A stretch of DNA of 64,000 nt from M3007 sp964646615 (GTDB taxonomy: Bacteria; Bacteroidota; Bacteroidia; Chitinophagales; Saprospiraceae), in contig CAZYEV010000069.1 in the NCBI GenBank assembly GCA_964646615.1, forward strand, positions 1 through 64,000, in the 5' to 3' direction. Shown in pieces: positions 58,167 to 64,000 of this stretch (its first letter is position 1; each line of letters begins with the position of its first letter). Below the pieces are notes generated by a model. That model did not search any database, was not told where the DNA came from, and saw nothing but the letters and a program-made list of their open reading frames with translations. The position numbers and the translations under genes are program-made.

Positions 58167-59153
58167 ATGAAAAGGCACATCTACCTCAGCCTTCTACTGC
58201 TGGCAACATTCCCAGCGCTGCAGGGGCAGCAACTGCCGCAGTACAGCCTTTATATGCTCAATCCTTATGCTTACAATCCGGCATACGCGGGCGTAGCAGG
58301 CACCTTGTTGGCGCACGGCGCCTATCGCCAGCAGTGGTCGGGGCTGGCTGGGGCGCCAGAGAGTCAATACTTAGACGCCCATCTACCCCTCGCCTTCCTG
58401 CGTGGCGGAGCAGGGCTCCGGCTGGAGAACGACAAAATCGGCGCTCACCGCACCACGCGCGCTACCCTTCATTACGCCTTCCACGCAGATGTGGGCCGCA
58501 CGGGCTTGCTCTCTTTAGCAGTAGGCGCCGGCTATGTCCAGTATGCCCTGGACGGCGACAAGCTGCGCACCCCGGATGGTACTTATGAGCCGGGCGGCAG
58601 CTTTACGCATAACGACCCCCTGTTTCCGGAAGGGAAAGTGGTCGGCGGTGCTCCGCTGATGGAACTGGGTGTGTTTTTTCGGCAACGACAACTGGAACTG
58701 GGGGCAGCTATGCTACCCGCATACGTGCCAGCGCTGAGCATCACCGACCAGGGGGCTTTTCGCGTTCGATTGGTGCCTCAGTATGTAGGTATGGGCGCTT
58801 ATCGAGTGGCCCTCTCCGACCAGCTGGTCTTTGTACCGTCTTTTTTGCTCAAATTTGACCCGACAGCGACGCAAGTAGAAATTTCAGGCGCCTTTCGCTG
58901 GCGAGAAAATACATTTGCGGGATGTTCTTTCAGAGGATTGGCCTCATCTGCGCGCGATGCGCTGGCACTGTTCGGTGGATTTAGAATTACAGAAAAAATT
59001 TCCTTTGCTTACGCTTACGATATTCCGCTTTCATCGCTGGCTAATGTCCAAAGAGGGTCGCATGAACTTTTGCTCCGCTACGATCTGGGGAAACCACTGG
59101 GAGCAGGGCGATTACCGCCGATTATCTACAATCCGCGTTTCTGGGGAATTTAG
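58167..59153 (+). CDS. PorP/SprF-family protein at the head of the gld motor cluster
   Basis: A 328-residue outer-membrane barrel, the third PorP/SprF protein in the window. The signal peptide ends near PALQG and the mature protein begins QLPQYSLYMLNPYAYNPAYA, followed by HGAYRQQW, the family signature. Its place immediately before gldKLMN equals that of porP in porPKLMN clusters of other Bacteroidota, so this copy is the best candidate for the motor-linked PorP. It follows the DUF255 gene by 3 nt; a separate promoter then precedes gldK. Confidence 0.9.
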   Translation: MKRHIYLSLLLLATFPALQGQQLPQYSLYMLNPYAYNPAYAGVAGTLLAHGAYRQQWSGLAGAPESQYLDAHLPLAFLRGGAGLRLENDKIGAHRTTRATLHYAFHADVGRTGLLSLAVGAGYVQYALDGDKLRTPDGTYEPGGSFTHNDPLFPEGKVVGGAPLMELGVFFRQRQLELGAAMLPAYVPALSITDQGAFRVRLVPQYVGMGAYRVALSDQLVFVPSFLLKFDPTATQVEISGAFRWRENTFAGCSFRGLASSARDALALFGGFRITEKISFAYAYDIPLSSLANVQRGSHELLLRYDLGKPLGAGRLPPIIYNPRFWGI

Positions 59154-59283
59154 CGCCTCGAATGGCGCTATTCGCGTGCTAAAAAAGCAAAAACGTATAT
59201 TAGCCGGCGTTAAAACCGCGTTAAGGAGCGGCTTTGGCAGGCAGGTCATTCAGGTAGAAACCAATTTTATTTTGAAAAGTTTT

Positions 59284-59312
59284 TTTGCATCGAATTTAAT
59301 CCTCTACCTTTA
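59284..59312 (+). promoter_or_regulatory. Promoter of gldKLMN
   Basis: TTTG (59284-59287), a 17-nt spacer and TACCTTTA (59305-59312, one mismatch from TAnnTTTG) lie in an AT-rich stretch about 54 nt before the gldK ATG. The surrounding 203-bp gap contains no gene. Confidence 0.4.
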
Positions 59313-59365
59313 CGACCGTTTTTTCCAGGCAAATAATAAAAATAAGGCAAACACGGGTGTCAAAC

Positions 59366-60625
59366 ATGGAAAAACTACAAAAATCGTTACTGCTACTGCT
59401 TCTACTCGCGGTTGTAGCCGCTTCCTGCGGCCGAAAAGAAACGGGTGAGCTCATCGGAGTTCAGAACCGCCCGAAATGGAAAGGGATTAGCCCCTATGGC
59501 ATGGTTTACGTTCCCTCCGGCACGCTGCACATTGGCGTGGGTGATGAAGACCTGAGCCGCCAGTTGGTGGCACGTCCGAAGTCCATCTCTATTCAGGGCT
59601 TCTTCATGGACGAAACGGAAATCACCAACAACGAGTACCGCCAGTTTATCTACTGGGTAAGGGACTCGCTGGCACACGACAAGCTGGGACACTACCTGGA
59701 GGATGACGCAGGCGACCTTGATAAGCCGCTCATTGACTGGGAGCAGGAGATTGACTGGGAGGATGAAGAGATGGTCGCCGAATTGGACGAACTCTTTCAC
59801 CCGGCTAACGAGCGCTTCGATGGTCGAAAGGAACTGGATGCCAGCAAATTCGTTTACGAATACCAGTGGTACGACTGGCAGCGCGCTGCACACGACCGCA
59901 ACAGCAGCCGCACCAGCCACATCCGTAAAGAGAAAGTAAAAGTCTATCCGGATACCCTGTGCTGGATCCGCGACTACGCCTACTCCTACAACGAGCCGAT
60001 GACGCGCAACTACTTCTGGCACCCGGCGTTCGACGACTACCCGGTTGTAGGGGTGAACTGGAAGATGGCCAAAGCCTTCTGCCACTGGCGTACCAAATTG
60101 TGGAACACCTACAGCGCCGATGCCGGCGTGAACTCTGAAGACTTCCGCCTGCCTACGGAGCACGAATGGGAATACGCTGCCCGCGGCGGCCGCGAAGGCG
60201 CCACCTATCCGTGGGGTAGCTACTACACGCGCAACGCCAAGGGCTGCTTGCTGGCCAACTTTAAGCCTGGCCGCGGCAACTATCCCGAAGATGGCGGCCT
60301 GTATACCGTGAGAGCCGACGCTTACTATCCTAACGACTACGGCCTGTACTGTATGGCAGGCAACGTCTCCGAATGGACCGAGACGGCTTTCTTCGAGAAC
60401 TCCTACTCGTTCATGCACGACCTCAACCCGGATATTCGCTACGACGCTAAGGAAGACGATCCTATCACCGCCAAGCGTAAGGTGATCCGTGGCGGCTCCT
60501 GGAAGGACGTCGCTTACTTCCTACAGACCGGTACGCGCTCGTGGGAGTATCAGGACACTACTAAGTGTTATATCGGCTTCCGTTGTGTGCTTACCTTCCT
60601 GGGGCGCTCGATAAACGACTTCTAA
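59366..60625 (+). CDS. gldK: Gliding motility / T9SS outer-membrane lipoprotein GldK (PorK)
   Basis: A 419-residue lipoprotein of the formylglycine-generating-enzyme-like fold. GldK and GldN form the periplasmic ring under the outer membrane of the T9SS. The ATG at 59366 starts MEKLQKSLLLLLLLAVVA with the lipobox AASCGRKE; an upstream in-frame GTG at 59357 would add three residues. Sulfatase-modifying-factor motifs: MVYVPSGTLHIG, MDETEITNNEYRQF, PVVGVNWKMAKAFCHWRT, FRLPTEHEWEYAARGG, MAGNVSEW and VIRGGSWKD. The acidic insertion at about 120-155 (DWEQEIDWEDEEMVAELDE) is typical of GldK. Confidence 0.95.
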   Translation: MEKLQKSLLLLLLLAVVAASCGRKETGELIGVQNRPKWKGISPYGMVYVPSGTLHIGVGDEDLSRQLVARPKSISIQGFFMDETEITNNEYRQFIYWVRDSLAHDKLGHYLEDDAGDLDKPLIDWEQEIDWEDEEMVAELDELFHPANERFDGRKELDASKFVYEYQWYDWQRAAHDRNSSRTSHIRKEKVKVYPDTLCWIRDYAYSYNEPMTRNYFWHPAFDDYPVVGVNWKMAKAFCHWRTKLWNTYSADAGVNSEDFRLPTEHEWEYAARGGREGATYPWGSYYTRNAKGCLLANFKPGRGNYPEDGGLYTVRADAYYPNDYGLYCMAGNVSEWTETAFFENSYSFMHDLNPDIRYDAKEDDPITAKRKVIRGGSWKDVAYFLQTGTRSWEYQDTTKCYIGFRCVLTFLGRSINDF

Positions 60626-60653
60626 ACCTGAAACTAACGTCCGCTGGGAGTTA

Positions 60654-60693
60654 CTCACCGGGTAAGTTCTCTTCGTAGGTTGTGCCCGGTGAG
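60654..60693 (+). other. Intercistronic hairpin between gldK and gldL
   Basis: A perfect 9-bp stem, CTCACCGGG (60654-60662) with CCCGGTGAG (60685-60693), 22-nt loop, in the 134-nt gldK-gldL spacer. There is no T-tract behind it, so it is more likely an mRNA stability or processing element than a full terminator. Confidence 0.55.
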
Positions 60694-60759
60694 TGCTTCG
60701 CTTGAAAGCAAAAATCATCAAGAACAACTCTTCTTAAACTGCTAAAAAGTTTTTCAACA

Positions 60760-61362
60760 ATGGGTTTCCAAAGTTTCGTCAAATCCAAACCATTCAAGTA
60801 CTTCAAGAACTTCGTCATCGGTCTGGGCGCGGCTATCGTGCTCATGGGGGCCCTCTTTAAGCTGGAAAGCTGGGAAGGTGCCTCCGAGATGCTCATCGTC
60901 GGCCTTTCGGTAGAAGCTCTCATCTTCTTCTTCCTGGGCGTTATCGGCCCTGAGCCAGATTACTATTGGCACAAGCTGTACCCCGGCCTCGACGACTACA
61001 ACTCCCGCATTCAGCCGCTGACGGCAGGGCCGAGTCCGAACATGCCGGAAGTAGCACCGCTGCACGGCGATGTCGTAGAGCGCCAGTTGGGCGGCATGCT
61101 GACCGAGCTGCAGTCCATGTCCAAGAGCCTGGCTGCTCTGAAAGCTCTGCAGGAGGTGGACTTCTCCGGTACGCAGGAGCAGATCAAGTCCATGTCGAAC
61201 TTCTACACCAAGATGAATGAAGCCATGGCCGACATGGCTCGCTCGGCAGAGGACGTGCGTCAGTACAAAGATCAGCTGGCCTCTTTGAACAAGAACTTGA
61301 GCTCTCTGAACACCGTTTACGGCAATATGCTGGCCGCTATGGCCAACATCGGTCGCCAGTAA
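60760..61362 (+). CDS. gldL: T9SS/gliding motor protein GldL (PorL)
   Basis: A 200-residue inner-membrane protein. With GldM it forms the proton-driven rotary motor (five GldL around two GldM). Two transmembrane helices lie at about residues 18-34 and 44-62 (FVIGLGAAIVLMGALFKLES, GLSVEALIFFFLGVIGPEPD). The intramembrane glutamate needed for proton flow is present in LSVEALIFF (about residue 51). The cytoplasmic C-terminal half is a coiled coil, ending YGNMLAAMANIGRQ, and is shorter than in some relatives. Confidence 0.95.
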   Translation: MGFQSFVKSKPFKYFKNFVIGLGAAIVLMGALFKLESWEGASEMLIVGLSVEALIFFFLGVIGPEPDYYWHKLYPGLDDYNSRIQPLTAGPSPNMPEVAPLHGDVVERQLGGMLTELQSMSKSLAALKALQEVDFSGTQEQIKSMSNFYTKMNEAMADMARSAEDVRQYKDQLASLNKNLSSLNTVYGNMLAAMANIGRQ

Positions 61363-61431
61363 TAAAAGGTTGATTACCAGCATAAACTGGCTGCAAACCT
61401 CCTGTTTAACAACACTTAAAGACAACACAAC

Positions 61432-62976
61432 ATGTCCATACCAAAGGAGCCGCGGCAGTTGATGATCAACCTGATGTATCTGGTGTTGACCGCACTGCTC
61501 GCATTGAACGTATCGGCCGAAGTGATGAATGCCTTCTTCTCGCTCGACAAGGGCTTGAAGGGCAGCCGTAACATCGTCGAAAAAAGTAACGAGACGATTA
61601 TGGAAAGCATCAACAAGCAGGCTGATGCTTATCGTAAGGCGGAGAACGAGAAATACCGCAACAACGCTAAAGAAGCCATGGCGCTTACCGAAGAGTTTAC
61701 CAAATATATTGACGGTATTCGCCAGAAACTGTTCGACAAAGCGGGTGGACCTTCTAAAAACGACCCGACCATCCCGAAGGATATCCGAAATAAGGATATC
61801 ACCACCCGCATGTTTGTCCTCGGCGAAGATGGCAAGGAAGGCATCGGCTTTGAGATCGAGCGCAAGGTGAAGGAACTGCGCGAAAAATTATTGGCGCTCA
61901 GCGATAACGACCCGGAAGTGGCTGCCTCTATGCCCCTGGACATAGAGCCTTTGCCGGCAAAGACGGATAAGACCAGCTGGGCTGACTTTAAGTTTCGCCA
62001 AATGCCCGTAGCCGCTTGTTTCCCTATTCTGGGTAAGATACAGAGCGACGCCAAGGCCTCTTCTTCGGCCGTTTTGAACTACTGTCTGAAGAAAGTAGCA
62101 GGCGAAGACATCAAATTCGATGCCTTCCAGCCGGCCATCAGCGCACCGAAAGGCTATGTTATCGCTGGCGAAAAGTACGAAGCCGACATTTTCCTCAGCG
62201 CGTACAGCACTAATGCAGACAACATCAGCATCTCCGTAGATGGGCGCTCGCTGCCGATTAAAGATGGTGTGGCTAAGTACGAGGTCATGACTTCTACCAC
62301 GGGGGTCAAATCGTATAAAGTAACGATTAACGTGAAAAACCCGCTGACGGGTGAAGTGAAGACGTATTCCAAAGACTTCCAGTATGAGGTAGGTCGCCGC
62401 TCCGCATCTATTCAGCTGGACAAGATGAACGTCTTCTACATCGGTGTGGATAACCCAATTTCTATATCGGCAGCGGGTGTGTCTTCTAACGACCTGAACG
62501 TGTCGGCCTCTGGCGCAGGCATTTCACTTAACAAAGACGGCCCCTCTCACTATCAGGTGCGCGTAACGACGCCGGGCGAAGCTACCATCACCCTGTCGGG
62601 TGGTGGTCTGCCCCCGACTAAGTTCACCTATAAAGTGAAGCGTATCCCTGACCCTGTGCCGCTGCTGGGTGCCCAGCGCTTCGACAGTGCTATCCCGAAC
62701 GGTACTTTTAAGGCTCAAGGTGGTGTGGCTGCCGTGCTCGAAAACTTCGACTTTGACGCTAAATGCGAAGTGGCCGGTTATACGGTCGCCTATCAGAAGA
62801 AGCGCGCCGACGTGGTGGAGAAAACCAACAGCGGTGCTCGCTTCAATCCGGATGTGCAAGACCTCATCCGCCGCGCTGAGCCGGGCGATGTCTATTACTT
62901 CTTAGATATCCGTGCCAAGTGCCCCGGTGATGTTGCTGCGCGTAAACTTGGAGATCTGGTTTTCAAGATCCGCTAA
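61432..62976 (+). CDS. gldM: T9SS/gliding motor protein GldM (PorM)
   Basis: A 514-residue inner-membrane protein with a short cytoplasmic start (MSIPKEPRQLMINLMYLVLT), one transmembrane helix (to about residue 31) and a long periplasmic shaft of four domains reaching the GldK/GldN ring. The conserved basic residue before the helix and EVMNAFFSLDKGLKGSR just after it are diagnostic. Domain D1 is helical (about 35-215); D2-D4 are beta-rich (SAPKGYVIAGEKYEADIFLS, GVDNPISISAAGVSSNDLNV). Length agrees with the family (about 510-520). It lies 69 nt after gldL. Confidence 0.95.
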   Translation: MSIPKEPRQLMINLMYLVLTALLALNVSAEVMNAFFSLDKGLKGSRNIVEKSNETIMESINKQADAYRKAENEKYRNNAKEAMALTEEFTKYIDGIRQKLFDKAGGPSKNDPTIPKDIRNKDITTRMFVLGEDGKEGIGFEIERKVKELREKLLALSDNDPEVAASMPLDIEPLPAKTDKTSWADFKFRQMPVAACFPILGKIQSDAKASSSAVLNYCLKKVAGEDIKFDAFQPAISAPKGYVIAGEKYEADIFLSAYSTNADNISISVDGRSLPIKDGVAKYEVMTSTTGVKSYKVTINVKNPLTGEVKTYSKDFQYEVGRRSASIQLDKMNVFYIGVDNPISISAAGVSSNDLNVSASGAGISLNKDGPSHYQVRVTTPGEATITLSGGGLPPTKFTYKVKRIPDPVPLLGAQRFDSAIPNGTFKAQGGVAAVLENFDFDAKCEVAGYTVAYQKKRADVVEKTNSGARFNPDVQDLIRRAEPGDVYYFLDIRAKCPGDVAARKLGDLVFKIR

Positions 62977-62986
62977 TCCCTGACTC

Positions 62987-63042
62987 GCCCGGAATTGTGC
63001 GTTCTTACGGCTGACGTGTGCAGCAAGCGTGCAATTCCGGGC
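62987..63042 (+). other. Intercistronic hairpin between gldM and gldN
   Basis: A perfect 11-bp stem, GCCCGGAATTG (62987-62997) with CAATTCCGGGC (63032-63042), 34-nt loop that can extend the stem with wobble pairs. It begins 10 nt after the gldM stop, in the 114-nt spacer. A CTTTAA tail follows. It may partly terminate transcription or protect the gldKLM mRNA. Confidence 0.6.
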
Positions 63043-63090
63043 ACCTTTAAGGCGAACTTACTAAACACTCACCTCTAATCTTCTCGAACC

Positions 63091-63975
63091 ATGTATGTTC
63101 TTCTTCGTTGGGCTGTTTTTGCCCTGCTCTTCTGCTCTGTGGGGACGCTAACGCTTGTCGCCCAAAACTATGGAGAAGTCAAAGATGTACGCACGGAAGC
63201 CAGTGAACCGGACGAATTTGGCGAAGCGCCTCTGGACGATGTTGTAAAAAAAGAAACCATGAAAGAGCGCCGCGTGCTGGACTACCAGCCTGTGCGCGAA
63301 AGTGATATTTTGTGGGAACGTCGCATCTGGCGCATCATTGATGTGCGCGAGAAGATGAATCTGCCGTTCGCCTATCCAGAAGAGCCGTTCTTCCGCATCC
63401 TTTCCGATGCCGCAGTAAAAGGCGATCTGCCCGTTTATTCGGTGGATGACGATAAGTTCACCAAGCGCCTGAGCACCGATGATGTTCTGTCCATGATGTC
63501 GAAGGCGGACACTATCGTTACTTTCGACCCGGAAACTTATGAAGAGAAAATTGAGGTGGTGCGCAACGATATCAACTGGGCGGATGTAAAGCGCTTCCGT
63601 ATCAAAGAGGTTTGGTTCTTCGACAAAGAAACCTCGACCATGCAGGTGCGCATCCTCGGCATCGCTCCCCTCATTGACGTTCGCGACAACGACGGAAACT
63701 TCCGCTACGAAAAGGCCATGTTCTGGGTCTATTACCCGCAGGCCCGCAACCTCCTGGCGCGCCATCGCGTCTTTACGCTCGGAGGCAACACCAACGCCAC
63801 CATCTCTTGGGAAGATTTCCTGGAGCTGCGCTACTTCTCCAGCTTCATTATCAAAGAGTCGAACGTGTACGACCGCCGCATTGAAGACTATGCTCGCGGT
63901 GTAGATGCCCTCTGGGAGTCGGAGCGCATTAAGAATGCTATTTTCAACTTTGAGCAAGACCTCTGGCAGTATTGA
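63091..63975 (+). CDS. gldN: T9SS/gliding protein GldN (PorN)
   Basis: A 294-residue periplasmic protein that binds GldK in the T9SS ring and contacts the top of the GldM shaft. Signal peptide MYVLLRWAVFALLFCSVGTL, cleavage near VAQN. Diagnostic stretches: VRESDILWERRIWRIIDVRE, KMNLPFAYPEEPFFRILSDA, RFRIKEVWFFDKETSTMQVR, MFWVYYPQARNLLARHRVF, NTNATISWEDFLELRYFSSF. It is the last gene of the cluster; the window ends 25 nt after it, so a terminator may lie beyond. Confidence 0.95.
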   Translation: MYVLLRWAVFALLFCSVGTLTLVAQNYGEVKDVRTEASEPDEFGEAPLDDVVKKETMKERRVLDYQPVRESDILWERRIWRIIDVREKMNLPFAYPEEPFFRILSDAAVKGDLPVYSVDDDKFTKRLSTDDVLSMMSKADTIVTFDPETYEEKIEVVRNDINWADVKRFRIKEVWFFDKETSTMQVRILGIAPLIDVRDNDGNFRYEKAMFWVYYPQARNLLARHRVFTLGGNTNATISWEDFLELRYFSSFIIKESNVYDRRIEDYARGVDALWESERIKNAIFNFEQDLWQY

Positions 63976-64000
63976 TCCAGAGGGTTAACGACCTTTATAG

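Noticed and set aside
59402..60418. Long open frame antisense to gldK (338 codons)
   Set aside because: gldK has full family motifs and a lipoprotein signal; the antisense frame has no recognisable domain and reflects codon bias in GC-rich DNA.
1..64000. tRNA, rRNA, tmRNA and insertion sequences
   Set aside because: No T-loop-type motif with a matching acceptor stem, no conserved rRNA stretch and no transposase reading frame was noticed; a covariance-model scan was not possible, so small RNAs could be missed.

Overview
The window is a chromosomal stretch from a member of the Bacteroidota. The evidence is a complete type IX secretion/gliding motor operon (a PorP/SprF gene followed by gldK, gldL, gldM and gldN), three PorP/SprF-family proteins plus a PorE-like OmpA protein, several secreted proteins with the T9SS C-terminal sorting domain, a TonB-dependent receptor with a carboxypeptidase-regulatory domain, an Na+-NQR operon, and many copies of the Bacteroidota -7 promoter box TAnnTTTG. 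The DNA is visibly moderately GC-rich. I cannot place it below phylum from the sequence alone; a Saprospirales/Chitinophagales-type lineage is only a guess. No rRNA, tRNA, insertion sequence or CRISPR array was seen.

Layout. 1-7.0 kb: the 5' end of an AAA-ATPase-like/PD-(D/E)XK family gene, a double-parvulin periplasmic isomerase, a DinB-like protein, a small membrane protein, dtd, tsaE, alanine dehydrogenase and a TrpG/PabA glutamine amidotransferase. 7.0-14.2 kb: nqrABCDEF, a strong terminator, then apbE, whose product attaches FMN to NqrB and NqrC. 14.2-33.2 kb: mainly envelope and secreted proteins (glucose/sorbosone dehydrogenase-like T9SS cargo, S9 peptidase, choice-of-anchor-B protein, an unusual PorP/SprF fusion, TonB receptor, Omp85-like protein, FemAB-like protein, VWA and PDZ T9SS cargo), with one orphan E2-type acyltransferase domain. 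33.2-42.2 kb: a compact eight-gene minus-strand type III CRISPR effector operon. 42.3-56 kb: housekeeping and envelope genes (threonine-dehydrogenase-like SDR, TolC, 3-hydroxyacyl-CoA dehydrogenase, tyrS, PorE-like/PorP pair, glycosyltransferase 9, Kup, M1 peptidase). 56-64 kb: a DUF255/YyaL-type protein, then porP-gldKLMN.

The most interesting locus is the CRISPR operon: cmr1, AAA ATPase, TOPRIM protein, Cmr6-like RAMP, Cas10 (Csx11-like), cmr4, cmr5, RAMP. Its Cas10 has no GGDD cyclase motif, which points to subtype III-C and to a complex that should not make cyclic oligoadenylate. An SMC/OLD-like ATPase and a small TOPRIM protein, the same pairing as in PARIS (AriA/AriB) and OLD-type defence, sit inside the operon with overlapping reading frames and no separate promoter visible. 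I infer that this pair is an integral, cyclic-oligoadenylate-independent effector or partner of the crRNA complex. There is no array, cas1, cas2 or cas6 in the window, so crRNAs must come from elsewhere.

Other notable structure: an intergenic repeat family at four loci; TAnnTTTG boxes placed 6-9 nt before start codons, suggesting leaderless mRNAs; and long hairpins between gldK/gldL and gldM/gldN.
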